This document shows positions 54,434 to 64,000 of a DNA stretch of 64,000 bases, piece after piece. The notes under the pieces are model-generated. The model ran no database searches. It was not told the origin of the DNA and saw only the letters and a list, made by a program, of their open reading frames with translations. The first letter of the stretch is position 1. Every line of letters begins with the position of its first letter. The translations under genes and the position numbers were made by a program. This DNA is from Algisphaera sp039180025 (GTDB lineage: Bacteria; Planctomycetota; Phycisphaerae; Phycisphaerales; Phycisphaeraceae): NCBI GenBank assembly GCA_039180025.1, contig JBCDDZ010000005.1, positions 48,164 to 112,163 of the forward strand, in the 5' to 3' direction.

Positions 54434-55810
54434 TCAGCCGTCCGCCGGCAAGGCGCGCAGATCAACGGCCCCCACCCGCCCATCGCCACGCAACACCTGG
54501 ACCAGCGGTTCCACCGGATCGCCGGGGTCAAACACCACCGTGGCCAGGCGACGGACCGTATCGTCTAACCCCAAAGCACGCCGCCCGTGGGTCGTCGCCA
54601 TGGCCAACAGCAAAGCCGGGTCGGCCCGGTCACGGCGGTACAGCCGACGCATCTGCGGCAAGATACCCAACGGCTGCGGCTCGCCGGCCGGCTGACACAC
54701 GATCGAATCCGTGCCCAGGCAGACATTAATCCCCGCTTCCAGCATCTCCCGATACCGATGCCCCACCCCACCCCCACCCCCGGAAGCAACAGGCTCGGAA
54801 GCCGCGACCCCGGTCGCCGCGACCCCGGTCGCCGCGACCCCGGAGGCTGCGGTTTCGGAGGCCGCGCCGCCGTGCCCGAAATATTCGCTGGCGACCGGGC
54901 AATACGCTACCGAGGCCCCCGTCTCGGCAAGCAGGGTCAGGTCGTCGTCATCGACGTAATTGCAATGCGCCAGCAGCCACCGGGCCCGGCGAAGATAGGG
55001 CTCCATCCAGCGGACCGGCGACTGGCCGTGCCCATAGTTCCCGGCAAAGGTGTCCGACCATCTGGTCGGCGGGGCCCGGAGCAGATCCAGAAACGGCCCG
55101 CCGAGCCCCCGGACAAACGCGTCTTCATCGAGCGTCTCGGCCAGGTGGCATGACACCGGACGACCCGACGCGGCCGCCGCCGCGAAGACCGCCGGCCCCG
55201 CGGAATAAGGGGCGTGGGGCTGAAACCCCTCGGCCCGGGTCTCCAGCCGCGCCAACGCCGCGCGATCAAACGGGGGGCCGTGACCGAAGAGTTCGACAAA
55301 ACTGATGCCGTCGAGCCCCGCGTCCCTGCGGGCCTGCGCTTCACGCTCAAATTGCGTAATGTCCCCCACCGCCTCGACCCCCGCGTCCAGCGACTGCCGG
55401 GCCCCCGCGCCCACCGCGGCGACGAACCACGTCTCGTCGGGCGACTTCTCAAACGGCGGCGCGTCGCCCGGCCAGTGCCGACGGAGCATCTCGACCCAGC
55501 TAATAAAGTCGCCGGTGTAAGGCTGGGGCCCGATCGCGGTCAGTTGCAGATGGGCGTGGGCGTTGACCATCCCTGGCAGCACCACCCGATGGGGCCAGTC
55601 GATCACCCGCGCCACCGCGCCGCGGTGAGCACGCTCGAGTTCGGCGGTCGGCCCCGCGGCCACCACCCGCCCCCCGGTGGCCACGACCCCGCCGGGGCGT
55701 GCGCAGTCGCCCGGACCCGGGAACCCGCAGACCGCGCCGGCACGGATGAGCACCGGCCCGGCCTCGCCGGCCAACACTTCGGAATCGGGTTGGGGCTGGT
55801 TCAACGCCAT
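54434..55810 (-). CDS. Amidohydrolase (deaminase-type, chlorohydrolase family)
   Basis: A 458-residue metal-dependent amidohydrolase. The metal-binding HxH is in GMVNAHAHLQL, further ligands lie in FQPHAPYS and SCHLAETLDE, and the late Asp in CLGTDSIVC. This pattern fits the S-adenosylhomocysteine/methylthioadenosine or aminofutalosine deaminases. Residues about 322-341 carry an inserted repeat, TGVAATGVAA, made by three 15-bp tandem units at 54801-54845. The start at 55810 follows family N-termini; a longer frame to 56467 only shadows the ompA gene. The substrate is not certain. Confidence 0.85.
   Translation of the reverse strand: MALNQPQPDSEVLAGEAGPVLIRAGAVCGFPGPGDCARPGGVVATGGRVVAAGPTAELERAHRGAVARVIDWPHRVVLPGMVNAHAHLQLTAIGPQPYTGDFISWVEMLRRHWPGDAPPFEKSPDETWFVAAVGAGARQSLDAGVEAVGDITQFEREAQARRDAGLDGISFVELFGHGPPFDRAALARLETRAEGFQPHAPYSAGPAVFAAAAASGRPVSCHLAETLDEDAFVRGLGGPFLDLLRAPPTRWSDTFAGNYGHGQSPVRWMEPYLRRARWLLAHCNYVDDDDLTLLAETGASVAYCPVASEYFGHGGAASETAASGVAATGVAATGVAASEPVASGGGGGVGHRYREMLEAGINVCLGTDSIVCQPAGEPQPLGILPQMRRLYRRDRADPALLLAMATTHGRRALGLDDTVRRLATVVFDPGDPVEPLVQVLRGDGRVGAVDLRALPADG
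54801..54845. repeat. 15-bp tandem repeat inside the amidohydrolase gene
   Basis: Three consecutive units of GCCGCGACCCCGGTC (last one diverged to end GGAG). The unit is a multiple of three, so copy-number change would keep the frame and change the length of a TGVAA-rich loop. Confidence 0.85.
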
Positions 55811-55948
55811 CGGATCAGACCCAGTGTAGCCCGCGGCCGATAACCCACGGGCGGGCCGGGCCGCATGACGGCGGGTCGGGGCTCTTGTAAACTGTGTTCC
55901 GCTTTCACGGACGAACCCGCCGCCCAAAACCCCCAGGGAAACCGCACC

Positions 55949-56824
55949 ATGCTCCTCCGTCACTGCCTCGTCGCCCTCGGCCTCTCGCTGGCTTCGCTCA
56001 CCGGCTGCGTCGCTCAGAACGAACTCGACCAGTACCGCGAGCTTTACCGCCAGTCCGAGGACCAGATCCTCGACCTCCAGGCCCAGCTCGAGGACAAGAA
56101 CCGCCAGATCGAGATCCTCCGCAGCGCCAAAGACCCCAACGCCGACCTCCAGGCCCAGCTCGCCGACGCGCTGGCCAGCCAGGCCGAGCTCGAGGCCGCG
56201 CTGGCCAAGGCCAAAGACCAGCTCGCCCGTGCCGGCACCACCCCGATCCCCGTCGAGTTGGCCGACGAACTCGAACGGCTCGCCGAGGCCAACCCCGACC
56301 TGATGAGCTACGACGCCGAGACCGGCGCGATCCGGTTCCGCAGCGACGTCACCTTCGCCTCGGGCAAGGCCGAGGTCCGCGAAACCGCCCTGCCGATCGT
56401 TAGCAAGCTCTCCACCGTGCTCTCCTCCCCCGTCGCCTCGGAGTACGAGGTCCGCGTGGTGGGTCATACCGACAACGTGCCGATCCGAAACGCCTTCGTC
56501 AAGCAGCAGTTCGGCGACAACTGGGGCCTCTCCACCGCCCGCGCCGTCTCGGTCATGAAAGCCTTCCGCGCCGCCGGCATCCCCGAATCACGCATGAGCG
56601 TCGCGGGCTACGGCGAGTTCCGTCCCGTCGAAGCCAACGGTCCCCGGGGCTCGTCCGCCAACCGCCGCGTCGAAGTCTACCTCGTGCCCATGCCCGCCAG
56701 CCTCGCGGCCGACCACTCCGCGTCCGCCACCACCTCTGCTTCCTCTGGCGACACATCCACCCCGCCGCCCGTCGAGGCCCTGGATAATTCGCCGGCCACC
56801 GACGGCCCCGAACAGTTCAAATAA
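55949..56824 (+). CDS. OmpA-family lipoprotein
   Basis: A 291-residue Pal-like lipoprotein. A signal peptide with lipobox SLTGC is followed by a coiled coil (about residues 25-90) and an OmpA C-terminal domain with VVGHTDNVPI and NWGLSTARAVSVM, where Asp and Arg contact the diaminopimelate of peptidoglycan. The C-terminal tail is Ser/Pro-rich and disordered. It should tether the outer membrane to the cell wall, supporting a diderm envelope. AGGGA precedes the ATG at 55949 by about 9 nt. A terminator follows at 56853. Confidence 0.92.
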   Translation: MLLRHCLVALGLSLASLTGCVAQNELDQYRELYRQSEDQILDLQAQLEDKNRQIEILRSAKDPNADLQAQLADALASQAELEAALAKAKDQLARAGTTPIPVELADELERLAEANPDLMSYDAETGAIRFRSDVTFASGKAEVRETALPIVSKLSTVLSSPVASEYEVRVVGHTDNVPIRNAFVKQQFGDNWGLSTARAVSVMKAFRAAGIPESRMSVAGYGEFRPVEANGPRGSSANRRVEVYLVPMPASLAADHSASATTSASSGDTSTPPPVEALDNSPATDGPEQFK

Positions 56825-56852
56825 CCCGCCGCCCCTTCACCGCCCGAGCCCG

Positions 56853-56883
56853 CCGCCCGCGTGTCCCGCACGCGGGCGGTTTC
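56853..56883 (+). terminator. Terminator after the OmpA lipoprotein gene
   Basis: The 11-bp stem CCGCCCGCGTG/CACGCGGGCGG with a 5-base loop is followed by TTTC. The T-run is short, so termination may be partial. The hairpin touches the ATG at 56884, which favours the later rhlE start at 56905. Confidence 0.7.
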
Positions 56884-56904
56884 ATGGTCACACAAAGCCC
56901 CTGC

Positions 56905-58281
<1,377 letters not shown>

Positions 58282-58416
58282 TCACCGGTTGACACCCGGC
58301 CTACGACCGCTACTCTATGTGGCCCGGCTTCAAGCGAGCCGGCCCCCCGCCGGAGAAAAACCCTCCGGTGACCCGGCCCCAGACGCCACGCCCCACGCGG
58401 GCCCACGTCGACCCAA

Positions 58417-58490
58417 GGGGGTGTAGCTCAATTGGTTAGAGCATCGGACTGTCGATCCGAAGGTTGCGGGTTCGAGCCCCGTCACCCTCG
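58417..58490 (+). tRNA. tRNA-Asp(GTC)
   Basis: A 74-nt cloverleaf. Acceptor GGGGGTG pairs with CACCCTC (one G-T), the anticodon stem TCGGA/TCCGA holds CTGTCGA with anticodon GTC, the T-loop is TTCGAGC, and the discriminator is G as required for tRNA-Asp. CCA is not encoded. Confidence 0.97.
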
Positions 58491-58500
58491 CTTGGTGAGA

Positions 58501-58530
58501 AACGCCTTGGCCCATGCCGAGGCGTTTTTT
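58501..58530 (+). terminator. Terminator downstream of tRNA-Asp
   Basis: Stem ACGCCTTGGC/GCCGAGGCGT (one T-G pair) with loop CCAT, extended by A-T, followed by TTTTT. It starts about 10 bases after the tRNA gene. Confidence 0.9.
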
Positions 58531-58678
58531 GCGTGTCACCCCTCGCATATAGAGCGTCCTCCGCACGCAAAAAACGCGAACACTCCGCGCCGGACCGCCA
58601 CGCCACCGACATGTTCTATAGTGATCGGCGGGGACCGTGGCGAAGACAAGTCGACGGCGATGCAAGCCGCAACCTGCT

Positions 58679-59101
58679 TTATTCGGGGAGAACGATCTCG
58701 TCGCCGATGCGCAATTTCTTGGGATCGAGGCCGGGGTTCGCCGCGGCGATGTCCTTGGCCCGCGACGGGTCGTTGTAAATTTTCTTGGCGATCTTCCAGT
58801 AAGAGTCACCCGACTGAACCTCGTAGGTCCGGGGAGCCGCCGCAGGAGCAAGCACCGCGTCATCGGGCAGGGGCGTAAGGACTTCACCGGCGGGCAGGGG
58901 TTCGACAAACTCGACGCCGCGGTCCGCGGACTCGGCCGGAGCCGGATCAACCGCAACCGACGCCGTCGGCGGGCCGGGCACGGGAGCGAGTTCGCCCGTA
59001 TCCTGTTTGTAGACACGGTTGACCTGCTCGCAACCCACCGCTGCGGTCAACGAAACAAAGAAAGCAGACATCAGCACGGGTGTGAAAGATCGGGTGTTCA
59101 T
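58679..59101 (-). CDS. LysM-domain lipoprotein
   Basis: A 140-residue lipoprotein with signal peptide (VLMSAFFVSLTA) and lipobox AVGC, a Pro/Ala/Glu-rich linker, and a C-terminal LysM domain (TYEVQSGDSYWKIAKKIYND through LRIGDEIVLPE) that binds N-acetylglucosamine units of peptidoglycan. It probably anchors to the outer membrane or periplasmic face. Start at 59101 is chosen over 59128 because it leaves a normal signal peptide. It has no enzymatic domain. Confidence 0.88.
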   Translation of the reverse strand: MNTRSFTPVLMSAFFVSLTAAVGCEQVNRVYKQDTGELAPVPGPPTASVAVDPAPAESADRGVEFVEPLPAGEVLTPLPDDAVLAPAAAPRTYEVQSGDSYWKIAKKIYNDPSRAKDIAAANPGLDPKKLRIGDEIVLPE

Positions 59102-59213
59102 AGAGGTCGCTTCTGGGTCGGGAGCCAAAGAAGAAAGATATTACCGAGGCGCGGCCGCATGGCCGAAGCGCTATCTGATTTTACGGGATAACGCCCCCCC
59201 GCGGCGACGGTCA

Positions 59214-61202
59214 TCAAATCAGGGCCTGGCCGCGAAGCACCGGCGGGACCGGGACCCCCAGCGTATCCGCCACCGCGCGGAACAGCTCCATCTCCCGCGG
59301 CGTCGTCTCGCCGTCGGCCTGAACCGCCGCGGCACACGCGGCGATGAGTTGCCGCTTGCCCCCGCTGTCCAACTCCGCCAGACGGTCCACCGCGTCGGTC
59401 AGCCGCCCGATCGACAGCCGCTCGCCCGGCAGCATCTCGAGCTTTGGCAACGCCACCCGCTCCGCCGCGGCGGCAAACGCCCGGCCGGCCGCGGCCGCGC
59501 GACGAGCGCCCACCTGGGACAGGGCGGACAGCAGCAGCGTCACCTCGTCACGGCACCGCAATAACTTCAGTCGGCCCGACCGACGCCCGGGGGTGTCGGC
59601 CTCGGCCGGGGGCCGCAGGTGACGCCAGACCATCTGCCGCAGCGCCCACTCGAACAGGTCGAGCCGATCGTCCGCGGCGATCATCTGATCGACGTGGACC
59701 TGCCAGCCGTCGAGTTCTTGCGGGTTCAGCCGGGCCAGCGCCGGCAGCGACAATTCCACCAGCGGCAAACGCAGGCCCGCATCGAGCCCGGCCGCGTCGT
59801 CGGCCAGCCGGTGGGTCAGCTCCCCGACCGGGCCGATCTTTTCCGCCGTGAGCTGCTCCAACTGCACCTGCCGGACCGCAACGGATTTACGATCCAGCAG
59901 CAGGGCGAGCACCACAGCCTGGGCTCCGGTCGTCGTGTGCGCCGCGGTGTGGAGTACCGCGGGGATCGACGCGATCAGCCCGTGCGCATGTTGGAGGTGG
60001 GCCGGCGTAGGGCGGCCGATCTGTTCGAAGGCGGTGCGGGCGACCGCTTCGGGGTCGTCGCCCCATTCGGCCTGCGGCGCGGGAACGTCGGCGCCGCCAG
60101 CGAAGCCGGCAACGCGGGGATCCTGGCTGCGGCTGGTGCGGCGGGGCCCGAGGTATTTGCCCTCCCAGCCCGGGTCGATCCGGGTGATACGCTGAGGCAG
60201 CGGCGGGTGGGTGGCCAGCGCCCGGCTCAGCAGCCCGGCGGCAACGCTGCCGAAAAACATGTGGGCGTGCTCCGTCGCGTGGGCCGTGCCCAACCGGCTG
60301 CCGTCCGACCACCCGCCGATCCGCCGCAGCGCCCCGGCGATCCCGTCGGGGTTGCGGGTGAACTGCACGGCCGAGGCGTCGGCCAGAAACTCACGCTGAC
60401 GCGAAACCGCCGCCTGGATCAGCCGACCGAAAAACACCCCGAGGTAACCGATCGCCATGAGCGCCGCCCCGAACAAGAAGATCGCGATCACCGCCCGGGC
60501 ATCTTTCTTCCCCCCGCTCCTCCGCCCGGCATGGCCCGAATGCATCACCGAACGCATGACGGCCGAGCCCACCACCGCGATCACCATGATCCCGTAGATC
60601 AGGCCGGTCAGGCGGAGATTGATCCGCATGTCGCCATACAGAATGTGGGAAAACTCGTGGGCGATCACCCCTTGCAACTCGTCGCGCGAGAGCTGCCGCA
60701 CGCCGCCGCGGGTCACCCCGATCACCGCGTCCTCGATCGACCAGCCCGCGGCGAAGGCGTTGATACCGCCCTCATCGTCCAGAAGATAAACCGGCGGAAC
60801 CGGGCTGCCCGAGGCGATGGCCATCTCTTCCACCACATTGAGCAGCCGACGCTCGTCGGGGTCGGTGGTATCGGGCGCGACCGGCCGACCCCCCAGCGAT
60901 TCCGCCACCGCCCGGCCGCCGGCGGCGAGCTGACGGATTTTATAAAGCGACCCGCCCACCACGACCGCCCCCACCCCCGCCAGGGTGTACCCCAAAAGCT
61001 CGAGATACCGCACGTCCGGGACCGACGGGGAATAAAGCCCGTAGGGCCCGGGCGTCGGCGCGCGCTGGCCCGCGATCCATACGGCGCACACCACGACCAG
61101 GCCGTAGATCAGCGCGGCGATGCAGAATACCGCCAACGCCATCAGCACCACCAGCCGGCCGGTCTTGCGTCGGGCGACGTGCTGGTGCTCGAAAAAATCC
61201 AT
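59214..61202 (-). CDS. M48-family (HtpX-like) membrane metallopeptidase with C-terminal TerB-like region
   Basis: A 662-residue inner-membrane zinc metallopeptidase. Two N-terminal helices (about 18-45 and 66-88) come before the catalytic domain with H182-E183-F-S-H186 and the third zinc ligand in the SRQREFLADASAV stretch; two further helices lie between. HtpX-type peptidases degrade damaged membrane proteins. Beyond about residue 340 is a 320-residue helical extension ending AAVQADGETTPREMELFRAVADTLG, similar to the TerB tellurite-resistance fold. HtpX itself is only about 290 residues. LemA is encoded 55 bases upstream, a common pairing. Confidence 0.9.
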   Translation of the reverse strand: MDFFEHQHVARRKTGRLVVLMALAVFCIAALIYGLVVVCAVWIAGQRAPTPGPYGLYSPSVPDVRYLELLGYTLAGVGAVVVGGSLYKIRQLAAGGRAVAESLGGRPVAPDTTDPDERRLLNVVEEMAIASGSPVPPVYLLDDEGGINAFAAGWSIEDAVIGVTRGGVRQLSRDELQGVIAHEFSHILYGDMRINLRLTGLIYGIMVIAVVGSAVMRSVMHSGHAGRRSGGKKDARAVIAIFLFGAALMAIGYLGVFFGRLIQAAVSRQREFLADASAVQFTRNPDGIAGALRRIGGWSDGSRLGTAHATEHAHMFFGSVAAGLLSRALATHPPLPQRITRIDPGWEGKYLGPRRTSRSQDPRVAGFAGGADVPAPQAEWGDDPEAVARTAFEQIGRPTPAHLQHAHGLIASIPAVLHTAAHTTTGAQAVVLALLLDRKSVAVRQVQLEQLTAEKIGPVGELTHRLADDAAGLDAGLRLPLVELSLPALARLNPQELDGWQVHVDQMIAADDRLDLFEWALRQMVWRHLRPPAEADTPGRRSGRLKLLRCRDEVTLLLSALSQVGARRAAAAGRAFAAAAERVALPKLEMLPGERLSIGRLTDAVDRLAELDSGGKRQLIAACAAAVQADGETTPREMELFRAVADTLGVPVPPVLRGQALI

Positions 61203-61256
61203 GGGCGGATAACAACGGGTGGGCTTGAGAACTCCGGAACGATCGGACCGAGCGGG

Positions 61257-61910
61257 TCAGGTAAAGCTCACCTTCGGGGCTTCGCGTTCCCCCTCGTTTT
61301 CGATCTCGAAATACGCCACGTCACCGAACCCGAAGAGGTTCGCGAAGACGATCGGGGGGAACGACTCGCGGTACGTTTTATAAGTCATGACCGAGTCGTT
61401 GTAGCCCTGGCGGCTGAAAGCGACCTTGTTCTCGGTGGAAGTCAGCTCTTCGGTGAGCTGCATCATGTTCTCATTGGCTTTGAGGTCGGGGTAGGCTTCG
61501 GCCACCGCCATCAGCCGGCCGAGTGCACCGGTGAGCGCCGTCTCGGCGGACTTGAGCTCGCCCATGGCCGCCAGATTCGACGGGTCCCCGTTGACGTGGA
61601 CCTGCGCCTGGGTGGCGGACGCGCGGGCCGCCATCACCGCTTCGAGGGTCTCTTTTTCGTGGGCGAGGTAGCCCTTCGCCGTTTCCACCAGGTTGGGGAT
61701 CAAGTCGTAGCGGCGCTTGAGCTGCACGTCGATCTGCGAGAACGCGTTCTGGTATCGGTTACGCAGCGACACGAGCTTGTTATAGATCGCGATCACCCAG
61801 CCCCCGGCGACCAGCAAAAAGACCACGATCGCCGCGACCGGGATCAACCCGGCCCAGGTGGTCAAGGCCAGCATGGCGGGATGGTCTATCAAATCGAGCA
61901 TTTCCGGCAT
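61257..61910 (-). CDS. lemA: LemA family protein
   Basis: A 217-residue LemA protein: one N-terminal membrane helix (PVAAIVVFLLVAGGWVIAIYN) and a four-helix cytoplasmic or periplasmic bundle with the family motifs NRYQNAFSQIDVQLKRRYDLIPNL-type opening, AYPDLKANENMMQL and FSRQGYNDSVMTYKT. The start at 61910 is clear: AGGAGG lies 6 nt before it, while the upstream ATG at 61925 has no ribosome site. LemA proteins often accompany M48 peptidases, as here; the molecular role is not settled. Confidence 0.95.
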   Translation of the reverse strand: MPEMLDLIDHPAMLALTTWAGLIPVAAIVVFLLVAGGWVIAIYNKLVSLRNRYQNAFSQIDVQLKRRYDLIPNLVETAKGYLAHEKETLEAVMAARASATQAQVHVNGDPSNLAAMGELKSAETALTGALGRLMAVAEAYPDLKANENMMQLTEELTSTENKVAFSRQGYNDSVMTYKTYRESFPPIVFANLFGFGDVAYFEIENEGEREAPKVSFT

Positions 61911-62115
61911 GGCGGGCCTCCTCATGGATTCAAGGTCTGTTCAAACGAGTACGACAATTATCAGGATTCATGCCGCGGCAAACCCGGGCGGGCGGCGGAG
62001 GGATTTCCCAAGTCTGAGGCTCGATAACGAAAACCCGCGCCCGGCTCTGCTCGCTCCGGGGGGCGGGGGGCTCCCGGGCCGTACACGCCGGCCTCGTGCC
62101 GACGGACCGGACCTA

Positions 62116-63018
62116 CTACTCGGCGAGCACCTCGCCGATCTCCTGCCGCAGGGCGACAGCCGCTTGCTCCACCGCGGCGGGCCAGTCGTGGTCGGCGGGG
62201 TTGAACGCGTAGATGACCGAGCGGCTCGCGGTGACGATCGCCCCGGTCCCGTCGGGCTTGAAGCACCCCTTGACGTCCCGGGCCGACCCGCCCTGGGCCC
62301 CGAACCCCGGCACAAGAAAAATCTGCTGCGGCATCCGCTGCCGGAGCGACGCGGCGTCTTCCGGCTTGGTCGCCCCCACCACTGCCCCCAGCAGCGAGTA
62401 CCCGCCCGCCCCCAGATCCCGGCACCCCAGATCCGCCACCTGATCCGCCACCGCCTCGGCGACCGTCCGCCCGTCTTCGAGACGCAGCCCCTGCAACCGG
62501 TCGCCGCCGGGGTTGGACGTACGCACCAGCGCGAACAGCCCCCGGCCTGTCGCGGACGCGGCTTTCACGAACGGCTCGATCCCGTCGGCCCCCAGATAGG
62601 TATTGATCGTCAGCGCATCGCAGCCCACCGCCCCCGGGTCTTCGCCCACCAGGAGGCCCGCTGCGTAGTGCGCCGAGCTCGTCCCGATGTCCCCCCGCTT
62701 CGCGTCGCCAACGACGAACAGCCCCGCGTCGCGCCCCGCCGTCACCACCCGCTCGTACACCGCGTAACCCGCGCTGCCGAACCGCTCGAAACACGCGATC
62801 TGCGGCTTGATCGCCGGGACGTGCTCCGCCACCGCGTCAATCACTTCCAAACAAAACTTCTCGATCGCCGCCACCGGCTCCAGCCCCCCAAGGCTGTCCG
62901 GCAGCTTCGCCACCACCGGATCCAGGCCGACACACACCGGCGAACCTTTGGCCCGACACGCCGCCATCAGCCGGTCCATCGCGTGTGAATTATCGCTGCT
63001 CTGCATCATCGACGACAT
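62116..63018 (-). CDS. pyrF: Orotidine 5'-phosphate decarboxylase (type 2)
   Basis: A 300-residue OMP decarboxylase, last step of UMP synthesis. The catalytic DAKRGDIGTSS motif (Lys with two Asp) is present; VGLDPVVAKLP, KPQIACFERFG, and FLVPGFGAQGG are typical of the longer type 2 enzymes found in actinobacteria, mycobacteria and planctomycetes. The start is uncertain: ATG at 63018, GTG at 63039 or a later Met. No other pyrimidine gene is near. Confidence 0.94.
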   Translation of the reverse strand: MSSMMQSSDNSHAMDRLMAACRAKGSPVCVGLDPVVAKLPDSLGGLEPVAAIEKFCLEVIDAVAEHVPAIKPQIACFERFGSAGYAVYERVVTAGRDAGLFVVGDAKRGDIGTSSAHYAAGLLVGEDPGAVGCDALTINTYLGADGIEPFVKAASATGRGLFALVRTSNPGGDRLQGLRLEDGRTVAEAVADQVADLGCRDLGAGGYSLLGAVVGATKPEDAASLRQRMPQQIFLVPGFGAQGGSARDVKGCFKPDGTGAIVTASRSVIYAFNPADHDWPAAVEQAAVALRQEIGEVLAE

Positions 63019-63216
63019 GCTAACCCAAACCGCCCCCACGCTCGCGCCGCATAACCTTGCCCACCGGGCCAGCTTCTGCCTCGCATCGCAAACCTACACG
63101 CCTCCGTGGGCCATGGATGTGATGCAGTGAGTGGCATAAATCAACAAAACACCTCGCATCTGTAATCTCCACCGCGAACGCAGACGGCTACCCACGGCCG
63201 GCCCTCCCCGCCCGCC

Positions 63217-64000
<784 letters not shown>

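Noticed and set aside
59619..62027. 802-codon plus-strand open frame opposite the M48 peptidase and lemA genes
   Set aside because: Composition is His/Arg/Pro-rich with no domain; it mirrors two well-supported genes on the minus strand.

Overview
The window is GC-rich, gene-dense DNA from a Gram-negative-type bacterium. Several features point to a planctomycete of the Phycisphaerae type, but this is an inference from gene style, not from a marker gene: a MoxR/DUF58/BatA/DUF4159 operon headed by a DUF3857-transglutaminase, a NirA-type nitrite reductase next to a diflavin reductase, an EF-hand/dockerin-like loop in a small regulator, a PA0069-type radical SAM protein, and tRNAs without encoded CCA. 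There are no insertion sequences, prophage genes, CRISPR arrays or rRNA genes. The last ~105 bases are almost pure C and look like an assembly artefact that cuts off a FecCD permease gene.

Region by region: 0.3-7.5 kb holds a small HTH regulator, a lipoprotein, an M29 aminopeptidase, an alpha/beta hydrolase, citrate synthase and a sodium/solute symporter. 7.4-29.7 kb is a nitrate assimilation island. To the left run nirA, a CysJ-like diflavin reductase, a GltD-like protein and nagZ. To the right run nrtA (with a frameshift), nrtB (with a coiled-coil insertion), two ATPases, a GAF-like protein, nasA, nasT and nasS, then an outer-membrane beta-barrel gene, a terminator, and moaA-moeA-mobA for the molybdenum cofactor. 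29.8-43.8 kb has tRNA-Val and a long leftward MoxR/BatA-type operon. 44-63.9 kb is mixed: arsenite methyltransferase with an aquaglyceroporin, a PfkB kinase, an EVE protein, gltX and glnS back to back, a PilO-like lipoprotein, a radical SAM protein, an amidohydrolase, an OmpA lipoprotein, RhlE, tRNA-Asp, a LysM lipoprotein, M48 peptidase plus LemA, pyrF and a truncated iron-siderophore permease.

The strongest finding is regulatory. The 0.8-kb gap between nirA and nrtA carries two outward-facing sigma-54 (-24/-12) promoters, and the same 14-nt hairpin, GGAC-AACGGC-GTCC, lies in both transcribed leaders. A third hairpin with a different stem but a near-identical loop (ACCGC-AACGAC-GCGGT) lies upstream of the porin gene. 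The loops have A at position 1 and G at position 4, the established recognition rule for ANTAR-domain antiterminators, and the operon encodes such a protein (NasT) and its nitrate sensor (NasS). In the nrtA and porin leaders the hairpin is mutually exclusive with a longer downstream stem, as expected for an antitermination switch. The proposed logic: nitrogen limitation activates sigma-54 promoters; nitrate releases NasT from NasS; NasT opens the leaders of nitrite reductase, nitrate transport/reductase and an outer-membrane pore together.
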